DNA of 64,000 nucleotides from Methylocystis sp. Sn-Cys (GCF_016745395.1 NZ_JAERVJ010000001.1:682001-746000), one strand, 5' to 3'; positions 49,006-58,010 are shown, counted from the stretch's first letter. Translations and numbers: made by a program. Notes: generated from the letters alone by a model not told the origin.

Positions 49006-50310
49006 TTATTCCAACTCAGCTTCCGCCGGGGTCGCTTCGACCGCTGCGGTCTCCTGCTTGGGCGTGCGCTTGAAGGTCGATTTGCGGCCCCGCAGAGTCT
49101 GCAGGATCTTCGCGCCATTGGCGAAGGCGAGATAAATGAACAGCGGCGGGAGCGAGCCGACCGTCTTGGCGAAATCCACAACCGTGCCGCGCTTCAAGGC
49201 GAGGTAAGGGGGCAAAGTGATGCCGAGCGCCACCATCGCCGTCATGACTAAAATCAGCTCCAGCAGCCCGCAATAGGGCGCGAGCGAGCCATGCAGCAGC
49301 GCGCCGAGCGCGAAGGCGATCAGGCCGATCGCCGCCGCCGGGAAGAAGACCTGATGGGCGACCAGCGAGATCGCGAGCACGCGCTTCGCAAGCGGCCAGG
49401 GCGCTTCCCAGATCGGCAGGATCGTCTTCTGCGCGACTTGCACGAAGCCATTGGACCAGCGCCGCTGCTGGCGACGGAAATCGCGGATGCCATCCGGCAC
49501 CTGGCCGGGAATCGGCGGCTCGGAGACGAAGAGCCCATGCCAGCCGCGCAATTCCGCGCGAACCGTAAGGTCGAGGTCTTCGCAAAGCGAATAATCCGAC
49601 CAGCCGCCGGCGTCCTCGACTGTGGCGCGGCGCCAGATGCCGCCCGTGCCGTTGAACTGGAAGAGCCAGCCGGCCAAGGCGCGCGAGCGCTGCTCGACCA
49701 TGTAATGGCCGTCCTGCACGAGCCCCTGGGCGCGGGTCAGCCAATTGGTCTCGAAGTTCTGGAACTCGCAGCGCGACTGCACGAAGCCGGCGCGATCGTC
49801 GGTCAGAAACAACGGCACCGTGCGCTTGAGCCAATTGGCCGGCGGCCTAAAATCGGCGTCCAGCATGGCGATGAAGGGCTCGTTCGTCAGCGTGAGGCCG
49901 TGGGCGCAGGCGCCGGCCTTGAAGCCCGAGCGATCCGTGCGGCGCACATGGTCGATGATTGCGCCCTGCGCGCGCAGCTCCTGCGCCACGCGTTCGGCGC
50001 GCTCGGTCGTCTCGTCGGTCGAATCGTCGAGAAGCTGAATGCGCAGCTTGTCCTTCGGCCAATCCAGTTGAGCGACGCAGCGCAGCGATTGCTCGGTGAC
50101 CAGCGGCTCGTTGAAGACCGGGATTTGCAACAGCACATGCGGCAGGTCGGCGCCCGGCGTCGCCGGCGCGTCCGGATCGCGCGCGCCGCGCAGCCAGTCG
50201 TAGAGGAAACGTCCGATGACGACGAGATAGCCGAGCCCGATGGCGACCAGAATTGCGGCGCAAAGATAGGCGACGGCGTCGACGAGGAAGGTGACGAGTC
50301 CGATAAGCAA
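49006..50310 (-). CDS. Membrane glycosyltransferase family 2, processive type
   Basis: 434 residues. Membrane helix at the N-terminus, a GT-A catalytic domain with 'QLLDDSTDETTERAE', 'AMLDADFRPPANWL', 'LCEDLDLTVRAELRG' and 'RRQQRRWSNGFVQV' (the Q-x-x-RW motif), then three to four C-terminal helices. The pattern matches cellulose-synthase-like or glucomannan-type GT2 enzymes that extrude or extend a glycan or glycolipid. I place the start at TTG 50310 with AAGGA seven bases upstream, five bases after the preceding stop; a GTG at 50349 would overlap that gene. Donor and acceptor unknown. Confidence 0.85.
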   Translation of the reverse strand: MLIGLVTFLVDAVAYLCAAILVAIGLGYLVVIGRFLYDWLRGARDPDAPATPGADLPHVLLQIPVFNEPLVTEQSLRCVAQLDWPKDKLRIQLLDDSTDETTERAERVAQELRAQGAIIDHVRRTDRSGFKAGACAHGLTLTNEPFIAMLDADFRPPANWLKRTVPLFLTDDRAGFVQSRCEFQNFETNWLTRAQGLVQDGHYMVEQRSRALAGWLFQFNGTGGIWRRATVEDAGGWSDYSLCEDLDLTVRAELRGWHGLFVSEPPIPGQVPDGIRDFRRQQRRWSNGFVQVAQKTILPIWEAPWPLAKRVLAISLVAHQVFFPAAAIGLIAFALGALLHGSLAPYCGLLELILVMTAMVALGITLPPYLALKRGTVVDFAKTVGSLPPLFIYLAFANGAKILQTLRGRKSTFKRTPKQETAAVEATPAEAELE

Positions 50311-50314
50311 AGGG

Positions 50315-51466
50315 TTATCCTTCTTCAGGCGCGGGCCGCGCCGCCGCACGCGCGTGGACCTTGCCGTTGGCCCAGACCACCTGATTGGTCATCCAGGCGT
50401 TCACCCAGACTGCGAGCATGACCGCCTCGCGGACAATGAAAACCGCAGGCGCCGTCCAGGATAATTGCCATCCTTTCGCCAAGGAAAGCAATGTTTCCAG
50501 CGTGAACCAGAGGGCCGCGGTAACGGCGACGCCCCAGAGCGGCGCCACGCCGAGAAGCGGGGCCGCCAGCCATCCTGCTACAAGTGACGGAAAAGCTTGG
50601 GTGTTCATCTCGAGCAGGAAGGAGATCAGCTCGTCGTTGCGGCGCGTGACGCTCCAGCGCAATTGCCGTTGATAAACATCGTAAAAGCAACGCGCGCCGA
50701 GTTCCTGTCGCACCGGGCGGTGAGAAAAAACAGGACGTTGGCCGATTCGCCGCATGGCCTTGGCCAGCGCATTGTCTTCGCCTACCGTATGCGAGATGGC
50801 GTCGAAGCCGCCGGCCCGGAGGAAGTCCGAGCGGCGGAAGAGCATGATCTTTCCTATTCCGTGTCCTTGCCCCAGGCACGAAGCGAGAAACAGGATACGG
50901 GCATGCGGGCCGTTGATGATCGCCGCTTCGACATGGGCGGGAAAGTTTTCGAGCCGCGCGCAATAGGGAATGGCGCAGACCAGCCCGACGTCGTCTCCAA
51001 GCTGGCGGACATGTTCGGCGAGGGCGTCCGGCTCCAGAAGGACATTGGCGTCCTTCATGAAGATTACGTCGTTTTCCGCCTGCATGAAGGGCGCGTAGAG
51101 ATTGTCGACCTTGGGGCTCGCCGCAAAACGCGCCGTCGAGGCGAGCAGGCGCGTGGGCCTCTCAGTGTGGCGGCCGAATATCTCGCGGATTTTTCGCACG
51201 GCCGGCGAGTCGGTCTCGACCGCTGAGGCGGTGACGTCGAACTGCGGATAATTCTGCGCGAAGGCGGATTCCTGCGTGCGCTCGAAGCCGTCTTCCAGAA
51301 GCTTCAACGGCAGGACGATCGAGACCGGCGGCTGGTCGCGCCGGCGCGCGCGGCGGCCCACGATGTATGGCTGCAGGATCGTTGCGGCGACCGAGGTGAC
51401 CAGGATTGTAGTGGCGCCCACCCAATAGACGGCGGCGATCCAGCTCAGAGAAACGCCAAGATTCAC
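50315..51466 (-). CDS. Ceramide-glucosyltransferase-like (GT21) membrane enzyme
   Basis: 383 residues with N-terminal and C-terminal membrane helices. The catalytic pattern fits GT21/HpnI-type enzymes: 'PPVSIVLPLKLLEDG', 'SPKVDNLYAPF', D-x-D replacement 'FMKDANVLL', 'HTVGEDNALAKAM' and 'YQRQLRWSV'. Such enzymes put a hexose on a lipid acceptor at the inner membrane (ceramide, diacylglycerol or hopanoid). GTG 51466 overlaps the SDR stop (GTGA), so the two are translationally coupled. The lipid acceptor is probably made by the upstream genes; this is inference. Confidence 0.82.
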   Translation of the reverse strand: MNLGVSLSWIAAVYWVGATTILVTSVAATILQPYIVGRRARRRDQPPVSIVLPLKLLEDGFERTQESAFAQNYPQFDVTASAVETDSPAVRKIREIFGRHTERPTRLLASTARFAASPKVDNLYAPFMQAENDVIFMKDANVLLEPDALAEHVRQLGDDVGLVCAIPYCARLENFPAHVEAAIINGPHARILFLASCLGQGHGIGKIMLFRRSDFLRAGGFDAISHTVGEDNALAKAMRRIGQRPVFSHRPVRQELGARCFYDVYQRQLRWSVTRRNDELISFLLEMNTQAFPSLVAGWLAAPLLGVAPLWGVAVTAALWFTLETLLSLAKGWQLSWTAPAVFIVREAVMLAVWVNAWMTNQVVWANGKVHARAAARPAPEEG

Positions 51467-52257
51467 ATGCCCTCGCCGCGCTCTGGGGATTCGGGCACGA
51501 TGACGTGGAAACGCCGCATCACGCCGTCGACGAGCGAGGGCGGCAGAAAGGAGAAGAAGCGCAAGGCGTAATACATGTATGGCGGGAAGGCGATCACGGG
51601 CCGGCGCCGCTCCAGGCCGCGCTTGATGATCTCGGCCGCGCGCGCGTCGGAGATGGCGCTGGGCTGCCAGGATTTGGTGCGGGCCGACATGGGCGTCTTC
51701 ACGAAGCCCGGCACGATGAGGCTCACCTTGACGCCATGGGGCGCGAGCTGGCCGCGCAGGCAATCGGCCCACATATGGACGCTGGCCTTTGCGGCGCAGT
51801 AAGCGGGCGAATAGGGCAGGCTCCGCACGCCGGCCATGGAGCCGACGATGGCGATCTGGCCCTTCTTGCGGCGGGCCATGGAGGGAATGGCGGGCTCCAC
51901 CGTGTTGAAGACGCCCGCGACATTGATCGCCAAAGTGGCGCGCACGGCTTCAGGCGTCTCGAGAATCTGTCCAGGAGAGAGACCCGTCGCGATGCCGGCG
52001 TTGGCGACCAGAATGTCAATTGGCCGCGTGGCGTGGGCGGTTTCGACAATGCGCGCCATGGCCTCGCGGTCGCGCACGTCCGCAACGCGGGTCTCGACCT
52101 CCGAGGCGCCCGCCGCACGACAGGCTTCCGCCGTCGCTTGCAAGCGCGCTTCGTCCCGGCCGAGCAGATAGAGGCTCGCGCCGTCCTTGGCATAGGCGAT
52201 GGCGAGCGCCCGGCCGATGCCGGAGGACGCGCCGGTGATGAGGAGGCGCGGGGTCAT
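51463..52257 (-). CDS. Short-chain dehydrogenase/reductase, membrane-associated type
   Basis: 264 residues: Rossmann 'ITGASSGIGRALA', 'ILVANAGIA', catalytic Ser in 'VGSMAGVRSLPYS' and 'YCAAK'. The C-terminal ~50 residues ('FPPYMYYALRFFSFLPPSLV') are hydrophobic and aromatic, as in lipid-acting SDRs such as 3-ketosphinganine reductase. In this cluster it could reduce a beta-ketoacyl or long-chain ketone group. Translation of the GT21-like gene is coupled to it. Confidence 0.85.
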   Translation of the reverse strand: MTPRLLITGASSGIGRALAIAYAKDGASLYLLGRDEARLQATAEACRAAGASEVETRVADVRDREAMARIVETAHATRPIDILVANAGIATGLSPGQILETPEAVRATLAINVAGVFNTVEPAIPSMARRKKGQIAIVGSMAGVRSLPYSPAYCAAKASVHMWADCLRGQLAPHGVKVSLIVPGFVKTPMSARTKSWQPSAISDARAAEIIKRGLERRRPVIAFPPYMYYALRFFSFLPPSLVDGVMRRFHVIVPESPERGEGM

Positions 52258-52277
52258 AAGCCGGTTCCTATCTCACG

Positions 52278-52361
52278 CGTCATCGCGAGGAGGCGAAGCC
52301 GACGAAGCAATCCAGAGCAGCGGGCGCGGCTCTGGATTGCTTCGCTCCGCTCGCAATGACG
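52278..52361. repeat. Type A palindromic repeat, in the lipid cluster
   Basis: 'cgtcatcgcgaggaggcgaa' with 'gacgaagcaatccagagc' pairs with 'gctctggattgcttcg' and 'ctcgcaatgacg'. It fills the 118-base gap between the MaoC and SDR genes and could act as a stem between the two halves of the operon. Confidence 0.85.
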
Positions 52362-52375
52362 AGAATGTGAGAACA

Positions 52376-52789
52376 TCATCTGGGCGAGGTCCTGTCGACA
52401 GGGCGCAGCGTCGCCTCGCCGATGATTCCCGGCGCGCGCGCGGCGCCATGGGCGAAGAGGCGGACGAAAATCTCACTTTCTGACGCGCGCAGCACGCGGC
52501 CAGAGAGCTTCACCACTTCACCGCGCAGGACGGGCTGGATGAATTTCGCCGAAAGCCCGACGAGGATGAGATCGTCGCGCCAATTGGCGAGCATGGGCTC
52601 GAAGGCCGCAAGCAGCTTCATGCCATGCACGGGCGGCGCGGCGAGGCCGATTTTGGCGGCGATGGCGTCGTCGAGATGAAGAGGATTGTCATCCCCCGAA
52701 ATTTGCGCGTAGCGCGACAGCGCCTCGGCGTCGAAGGGGCCGATGACCACTTCCGGCAGTTTGTCGCCGACGTTGACGGCCTGGTTCAT
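52376..52789 (-). CDS. MaoC-type hotdog dehydratase
   Basis: 137 residues with the R-hydratase signature 'YAQISGDDNPLHLD' and 'PPVHGMKLLA'; Asp33 and His38 are the expected catalytic pair. The family hydrates enoyl-CoA or dehydrates 3-hydroxyacyl thioesters. Its ATG overlaps the preceding hotdog gene's stop (ATGA), a strong sign that the two proteins work as a pair, as in two-subunit hydratases. Confidence 0.85.
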   Translation of the reverse strand: MNQAVNVGDKLPEVVIGPFDAEALSRYAQISGDDNPLHLDDAIAAKIGLAAPPVHGMKLLAAFEPMLANWRDDLILVGLSAKFIQPVLRGEVVKLSGRVLRASESEIFVRLFAHGAARAPGIIGEATLRPVDRTSPR

Positions 52790-53181
52790 GACGGAGCCCC
52801 CAAGCCCGCGCGCGGCACAAGGCGAAGCATGGTCTCGCTCTTTCCAACCTTCGCGCCGTCCAGCGCAAAGATTGTCGCGTCGATGATCAGGCGCGATGGC
52901 GTTTCCTCGCGCCGCAGCGACACGCTCACATCATAGTGCGCGCCTGGAGCGAGCGGGCTCTCATAAGCGAAGCTCTGTGATTCATGAACCGGCACGACGT
53001 CGAGCGCCGCGCACATCTCGCGCACCGGCGCGAACAGCATGGGCTCCATCAGCCAGACCGCCGGGAAGGACAGCGGCACGCTCTTGCCGTCGCCGCCGGT
53101 CTCGCGCGCATAGGCCTCGGCGCGCTCGGGATCGACGCACAGGCGGAACGGCCCGAGGATCGCCGGCGCATCAGGCTGCAT
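52786..53181 (-). CDS. Hotdog-fold protein, partner of the MaoC gene
   Basis: 131 residues. It resembles a MaoC-like N-terminal half ('FPAVWLMEPMLF', 'VHESQSFAYESPLAPGAHYD', 'VSVSLRREET') but shows no D-x-x-x-H catalytic motif, so it is probably the non-catalytic half that shapes the acyl tunnel. It overlaps the ketosynthase 3' end by 11 bases and the MaoC gene by four. Confidence 0.7.
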   Translation of the reverse strand: MQPDAPAILGPFRLCVDPERAEAYARETGGDGKSVPLSFPAVWLMEPMLFAPVREMCAALDVVPVHESQSFAYESPLAPGAHYDVSVSLRREETPSRLIIDATIFALDGAKVGKSETMLRLVPRAGLGAPS

Positions 53182-54406
53182 GGCGCACGATCAGCACGGC
53201 GTTGATACCGCCGAAGGCGAAAGAATTGGACATGGCGGCGTCGATCTTGTGCGGGCGCGCGACATTTGGCACGGCGTCGATCGGGCAGCGCGGGTCGAAT
53301 TCGAGGAAGTTGATCGTCGGCGGCGCGATCTGCTCGCGCAGCGCTTGGATGGTGATCGCCAGCTCGAGCCCGCCGCTCGCGCCGAGCGCATGGCCATGAA
53401 TGGGCTTGGTGGAGGATACCGGAACCTCACGCCCATAATCGCCGAAGACGCGCAGGATCGCTTCCGACTCGGTGATGTCATTGGCGTGCGTCGCCGTGCC
53501 ATGGGCGTTGACGTAATGAATGTCGCGCGGCGTGAGCCCCGCGTCTTCCAGCGCCTGGGCGATGCAGTTGGCGGCGCCGTCGAGATCGGGGCGCACAGGG
53601 TCCTTGGCGTCGCTCGTCGTGCCATAGCCCGCGAGCTCGCACAGCGGCTCGTGTCCGCGCGCGCGCGCCGACTCGGCCGTCTCCAGAACAAAGACCGCCG
53701 CTCCTTCGCCGAGCGACATGCCGTTGCGGCCCATGGAGAAGGGGCGGCAGAAATTCGGGGTCATCACCCGCAGGCCTTCCCAGGCGCGGATGGTGGCGTT
53801 GATGACGCAGGCTTCGGCGCCGCCGACAATGGCCTTGTCGACCATGCCGGAGCGGATCATCTGCAGGCCGAGACCGACGGACTGGCTCGCCGAAGAGCAG
53901 GCGCTGCCGACCGCGAAGGTCGGTCCCAGCGCCGAGAAGCGGGCGCTGAGCGTCGTCGGCATGGCGCTCGGGATGAGCTTTGGCACGCTCAATGTCTCGG
54001 GCCGCGTGTGCTCGACGTAATATTTGTAGATGCCGTCCTCGATCGTGGTCATGCCGCCGATGCCGGAGCCCATGATCACGGCGGTGCGCGGCCCGGCGAT
54101 GTCCTTGCGGCCAAAGCCGGCCTGCGCCATCGCTTCATCGGCCGCGACGACCGCGAATTGCGTGAAGGGATCGCAGAAGGGAAGGACATTCGCTTCGATA
54201 TAGGCGGCCGGGTCGAAATCCGGCACTTGCCCGGCGATCTTGATGCGCCCGTCATAGGGACGCTCGGTCTTGAGCTCGCGAATCTGGGCGACGCCGTCGC
54301 GCGCGGCCTCCCAGAGCTTGCGCGCGCCGACGCCCGAGGCGCAAACAACGCCCATGCCGGAGACGACGACGCGGCGTGCTGCCTCTCCCCTTCGCGAAGC
54401 CGCCAT
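53171..54406 (-). CDS. Beta-ketoacyl-ACP synthase, NodE/FabF-like
   Basis: 411 residues, condensing enzyme. The triad is complete: Cys170 in 'VGSACSSASQS', His302 in 'NAHGTATHAND', His339 in 'KPIHGHALGASGG'. It extends an ACP-bound acyl chain by two carbons with loss of CO2. ATG 54406 follows the ACP stop with no gap (TAAATG). Separate from the housekeeping fab genes, it points to a specialised chain. Confidence 0.93.
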   Translation of the reverse strand: MAASRRGEAARRVVVSGMGVVCASGVGARKLWEAARDGVAQIRELKTERPYDGRIKIAGQVPDFDPAAYIEANVLPFCDPFTQFAVVAADEAMAQAGFGRKDIAGPRTAVIMGSGIGGMTTIEDGIYKYYVEHTRPETLSVPKLIPSAMPTTLSARFSALGPTFAVGSACSSASQSVGLGLQMIRSGMVDKAIVGGAEACVINATIRAWEGLRVMTPNFCRPFSMGRNGMSLGEGAAVFVLETAESARARGHEPLCELAGYGTTSDAKDPVRPDLDGAANCIAQALEDAGLTPRDIHYVNAHGTATHANDITESEAILRVFGDYGREVPVSSTKPIHGHALGASGGLELAITIQALREQIAPPTINFLEFDPRCPIDAVPNVARPHKIDAAMSNSFAFGGINAVLIVRHAA

Positions 54407-54682
54407 TTACTGGGTCTCGCGCTCTTTCTGGATGTGCTCGGCGATCGCGCCGATGAGGGCCTCGACCGTCTTGGCTTCCTGCAGCGAGCCGTCCATGGGG
54501 ATATAGACGTTGAACTTTTCTTCGAGCGCCGTGAGGATCATCACGATGTCGACCGATTTGAGGTCGAGGCTCTCGATGGTCGCGTCGGGCGTCACCTTGG
54601 TGCGGTCGACCATGCCCTCCGAAGCGATCACCTCGATGATCTCTTCCTTCAGCTTGGCAATGTCCTGAGGAGTGTCAGCCAC
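54407..54682 (-). CDS. Dedicated acyl carrier protein
   Basis: 91 residues, acidic and helical. The phosphopantetheine site is Ser43 in 'ESLDLKSVDIVMILTALEE' (DLKS instead of the usual DSLD/DSL), with 'FNVYIPMDGS' after it, as in NodF-type carriers. First gene of the lipid operon; ketosynthase follows directly. The 248 bases upstream are shared with the divergent mutase gene. Confidence 0.9.
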   Translation of the reverse strand: MADTPQDIAKLKEEIIEVIASEGMVDRTKVTPDATIESLDLKSVDIVMILTALEEKFNVYIPMDGSLQEAKTVEALIGAIAEHIQKERETQ

Positions 54683-54930
54683 GAAATCCCTCCGTTAAGG
54701 GGCTGTCGATCCGCGAGCATGCGGCCCTGGCGCGACGCATCGTCGCGCCCGCTGCGACGAGAGCGGATCAAGGCCGCGCGTCGGTCTTTCGCCGCTTGAT
54801 TTTCAAGCAGCGCGACCTTGGTTAAGGGTTTTGGACGCGAAAATAAAGCCCGGCCCAACCTGGCCGCGCAGGGGCCCGCTTCCCCAAGACCGCGCTTCAT
54901 GGCAAAAGGCCCCGCAAAACATGAGGGGTC

Positions 54931-56805
54931 ATGACCAAAATGAGCGCCAATGAGACAGCCATCGCCGGGGTTTTTCCACAGCCGAACGAGGAGCAGTGGC
55001 GCAAACTCGTCGATAAGGCGCTGAAAGGCGGCTCCTTCGATTCCCTTGTTTCCAAGACTTACGACGGCGTCGCCATCGCGCCGCTCTATGCCCGCGCGAC
55101 GACCGAGAGCCCGCGCGCGCTGCGCAAGACGCCCGGCCGCTGGTCGATTTTGGCCCGCGTCGATCTCGCCGACTCCGACGCGGCGAATAAATTGGCCCTC
55201 GAAGATCTCGAAGGCGGCGCCGACGGCCTGCATATCGTTTTCGCGGGCTCGCAGGGCGCTTATGGCGCGGGGCTGACGGACGACAGCGACGAGACGATCG
55301 CGCATCTCCTCGCCAATATCCGACTCGACTATCGCGTCCCCGTCCTTATCGAGGCCTCGCCCCGCGCGCCGAACGCCGCCAGCGCGATCATGCGTTATGT
55401 CGACAGCCATCATATCGAGCCGTCGATCACCCGCATCTCCTTCGGCCTCGATCCCTTGGGACTTCAGGCGCTGCATGGCTTTGCGCCGGCTCCGTGGCGC
55501 GATGGCGCCAAGACCTTCGCCGACGCCGCCAAAACCATCGCAAAGGCCGGCTTCGCCAATGGCGCCGTCGTCGCCGACGCCCGCGTGATCCATGCGGCGG
55601 GCGGTTCGGAGACCCAGGAGCTCGCCTTCGCGCTCTCGGCTGGCGTCGCCTATCTCCGCGCGCTCACCGACAATGGCCTCGACATCGAGACCGCCCGTTC
55701 GCTGATCGCCCTGCGCTTTGCCGCAGACGCCGACGAATTCCTGGGCGTCGCGAAATTCCGCGCCGCGCGCCGTCTCTGGGCGCGGATCGAGGAAGCCTGC
55801 GGCCTCGCGCCCAAGCCCGTCCTGATTTTCGCGGAGACCGGCTGGCGCATGATGTCGCGCCGCGACCCGTGGAACAATATTTTGCGCGGCACGCTCGCGA
55901 CCTTCTCCGCCGCGATCGGCGGCGCCGATACGATCACCGTCCTGCCTTTCACCCAGGCCTTCGGCGCGGCGGATGGTTTCGCGCGGCGCCTTGCCCGCGA
56001 CACGCAGCTCGTGCTGCAGGACGAATCCCATATCGACGTCGTCGACGATCCGACGAGCGGCGCCGGCGGCTTCGAGGCGCTGACGCAGGAGATCTGCGAA
56101 CGCGCCTGGGCGGCCTTCCAGGAGATCGAGGCCGAGGGCGGCCTCCCTGTGTCGCTGGAAAAGGGCGCCTTCCAGGGCCGCGTCGCCGCGACGGCGGGCG
56201 AGCGCGCCAAAAAAGTCGCGCGTTCGCGCGAGAAGGTGATCGGCGCCAATGAATTCCCCGATATTCACGAGAAGGCGCTCGATGTCGCCGCGCCTTACGA
56301 CGCCTCGCGGCTCGGCGCCGATGCGCCGGCGGGGGCGCTGAAGAGCGCGCCGCTCGCCCCGCATCGTCTTGCCGAGCCCTTCGAGCGGCTGCGCGATAAT
56401 TCTGACGCATTTGCTCAAAAAACAGGCGGTCGCCCGAAGGTCTTCCTGGCCAATCTCGGCTCGGTTGCGGCCTTCACCGCGCGCGCGAATTACGCCAAGA
56501 ATTTCTTCGAAGCCGGCGGCATTGAAGCGGTTTTCGGTCCGGAGACGGAGTCGGCGGCCGGTGTGGTCGACGCCTTCCGCGCCTCTGGCGCAAAACTCGC
56601 TTGCCTATGCTCGTCCGACAAGATTTACGCAGACGCCGCCGAGCCGGCCGCCACCGCCCTGAAGGCGGCGGGGGCCAAGCTCTATTCCGCCGGCCGCCCC
56701 GGCGAGATGGAGCAGAAGCTTCGCAATGCGGGCGTCACAGAGTTCATTTATGTCGGCTGCGACATGTATGACGTTCTGCAGCGGGCGCTCGAGGAGGCTA
56801 AATGA
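54931..56805 (+). CDS. mutA: Methylmalonyl-CoA mutase small (beta) subunit
   Basis: 624 residues. Partner of the catalytic large subunit in the B12 enzyme that interconverts methylmalonyl-CoA and succinyl-CoA. TIM-barrel part with 'GRWSILARVDLAD', 'GGADGLHIVFAGSQGAYG' and 'AETGWRMMSRRDPWNNILRG' (quoted in part). The C-terminal flavodoxin-like domain lacks the B12-binding DxHxxG ('VFLANLGSVAAF'), as expected for the inactive subunit. No large-subunit gene is adjacent. The ATG at 54940 is an alternative start. Confidence 0.93.
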   Translation: MTKMSANETAIAGVFPQPNEEQWRKLVDKALKGGSFDSLVSKTYDGVAIAPLYARATTESPRALRKTPGRWSILARVDLADSDAANKLALEDLEGGADGLHIVFAGSQGAYGAGLTDDSDETIAHLLANIRLDYRVPVLIEASPRAPNAASAIMRYVDSHHIEPSITRISFGLDPLGLQALHGFAPAPWRDGAKTFADAAKTIAKAGFANGAVVADARVIHAAGGSETQELAFALSAGVAYLRALTDNGLDIETARSLIALRFAADADEFLGVAKFRAARRLWARIEEACGLAPKPVLIFAETGWRMMSRRDPWNNILRGTLATFSAAIGGADTITVLPFTQAFGAADGFARRLARDTQLVLQDESHIDVVDDPTSGAGGFEALTQEICERAWAAFQEIEAEGGLPVSLEKGAFQGRVAATAGERAKKVARSREKVIGANEFPDIHEKALDVAAPYDASRLGADAPAGALKSAPLAPHRLAEPFERLRDNSDAFAQKTGGRPKVFLANLGSVAAFTARANYAKNFFEAGGIEAVFGPETESAAGVVDAFRASGAKLACLCSSDKIYADAAEPAATALKAAGAKLYSAGRPGEMEQKLRNAGVTEFIYVGCDMYDVLQRALEEAK

Positions 56806-57206
56806 GGTTTTGGGCTGTTGCGGTGGCGGCGTCGCTCGTGGCGAGCGGCGCGGTGGCGAAGTCCTATAAGCACCGCAAGGAGGGGGAGCAGAGAGTCGCG
56901 GCGGCGGCGAGCCCCCGCAATCCCAACGGTCCTTGGACCATCGAGGCGACGACGCGCGTCGGCGACTGCCCGGCGCTGATCCCGACGGGCCTCACAGTCG
57001 CAGACAACAAGGTTGCGAGTGCGTCCGGGGCCAATCTCTCGGCCTGGGGCTATGTCGACGAAGACGGGAACATCGTCGCGCGCTTCACCGGGCAGGGCGA
57101 GCATGTCGTCCGCTTTCACGGACTGGTGAGGGGCGGCAAGGCCTCGGGCGCTTGGTCGTCATCGACCGACATGTGCGGCGGCGCCTGGCGCGGCGAACAG
57201 CAGTAG
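56802..57206 (+). CDS. Small exported protein, unknown
   Basis: 134 residues with signal peptide 'FWAVAVAASLVASGAVA' and a mature part containing two Cys ('VGDCPALIPTG' and 'STDMCGGAW') that may form a disulphide. Its ATG overlaps the mutase stop (ATGA), so the genes are translationally coupled, which is odd for an exported protein and a cytoplasmic enzyme. Family not recognised. Confidence 0.65.
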   Translation: MRFWAVAVAASLVASGAVAKSYKHRKEGEQRVAAAASPRNPNGPWTIEATTRVGDCPALIPTGLTVADNKVASASGANLSAWGYVDEDGNIVARFTGQGEHVVRFHGLVRGGKASGAWSSSTDMCGGAWRGEQQ

Positions 57207-57284
57207 TTCCTGATCGACGCTGAGTCTTACAATGAACCCCGCGCCCAATGGCTGGGGCGTGGGACCTCTCGGGTTTAGCCCGCT

Positions 57285-57315
57285 CTTGATCGCGCCGCGC
57301 CGCTCGGCCATAAAT
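57285..57315 (+). promoter_or_regulatory. Candidate RpoH (heat-shock) promoter
   Basis: CTTGATC (57285-57291), 16 bases, CCATAAAT (57308-57315), resembling the sigma-32 pattern CTTG-A-A / CC-C-ATNT. It ends 62 bases before the hsp20 start. Confidence 0.45.
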
Positions 57316-57377
57316 TGGCCCGCGCGGGACGCCGTTCGGGTTCCGCCGCAATATCGAGGCGCCAGAAGGGCTTCCAT

Positions 57378-57803
57378 ATGTCGCGTCCCCCCCTCAACTC
57401 GCCGTTTCTTCTCGGCTTCGACGAAATCGAGCGGGCGCTCGATCGCGTCGCCCGGAGCGGCACCGACGGCTATCCCCCCTACAATATCGAACGCATTCCG
57501 CGTACCGAGAACGAGCCTGAGCGGCTGCGCATTACCTTGGCCGTGGCGGGCTTCACCCGTGACCAGCTCGATGTGTCGCTCGAGGAAAACCAGCTCGTGA
57601 TCCGAGGCCGTCAGGTCGACGACCGCGAACGCCACTTCCTGCATCGCGGCATCGCCGCCCGGCAATTCCAGCGCGCGTTTTTGCTCGCCGACGGCATGCA
57701 GGTTCTCGGCGCCGATCTGGTGAACGGGCTTCTGTCCGTCGATCTGGTGCGGCCCGAGCCGGCGCGGGTGATCAAGAAGATCGATATTACGGCGCGGGAT
57801 TGA
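57378..57803 (+). CDS. Small heat shock protein, Hsp20/IbpA type
   Basis: An ATP-independent holdase of 141 residues. The alpha-crystallin domain reads 'PPYNIERIPRTENEPERLRI' to 'LVIRGRQVDDRERHFLHRGI' (IbpA-like 'LHRGIA..Q..R.F.LAD'), ending 'GLLSVDLVRPEP' with a short tail. AGAAGGG lies eight bases before ATG 57378. A heat-shock-type promoter precedes it. Confidence 0.94.
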   Translation: MSRPPLNSPFLLGFDEIERALDRVARSGTDGYPPYNIERIPRTENEPERLRITLAVAGFTRDQLDVSLEENQLVIRGRQVDDRERHFLHRGIAARQFQRAFLLADGMQVLGADLVNGLLSVDLVRPEPARVIKKIDITARD

Positions 57804-57884
57804 GGGGTCGCTTTGTCATGGGGCGAGCCTGTCTCGTAGGACGGCGCGTCCGCGGCAAGTCTTGAGCCTTGGGCGCGAGCTCAT

Positions 57885-58010
57885 CCCTCCCCTTTACGGG
57901 GAGGGTGACCCCGCGTAGCGGGGTCGGGTGGGGTAAAGCCCCACCAGAGTCGTTGCGGCGGGAGCCCCACCCGGCGGCCTTTGGCCGCCGACCTCCCCGT
58001 AAAGGGGAGG
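57885..58010. repeat. Inverted repeat D2
   Basis: Opposite-orientation copy of D1 (5053-5180): 'ccctcccctttacggggagg' at the left, 'ggcggcctttggccgcc' and 'cctccccgtaaaggggagg' at the right. It separates hsp20 from the iron permease; nothing else was seen in the gap. Confidence 0.85.

Noticed and set aside
54649-56418. 589-residue minus-strand frame opposite the mutase gene
   Set aside because: Antisense shadow that runs from the mutase gene into the ACP start; the mutase reading is certain.
57207-57377. ROSE-type RNA thermometer ahead of hsp20
   Set aside because: The leader can form hairpins, but the UUGCU-type anti-ribosome-site strand typical of ROSE elements was not seen.
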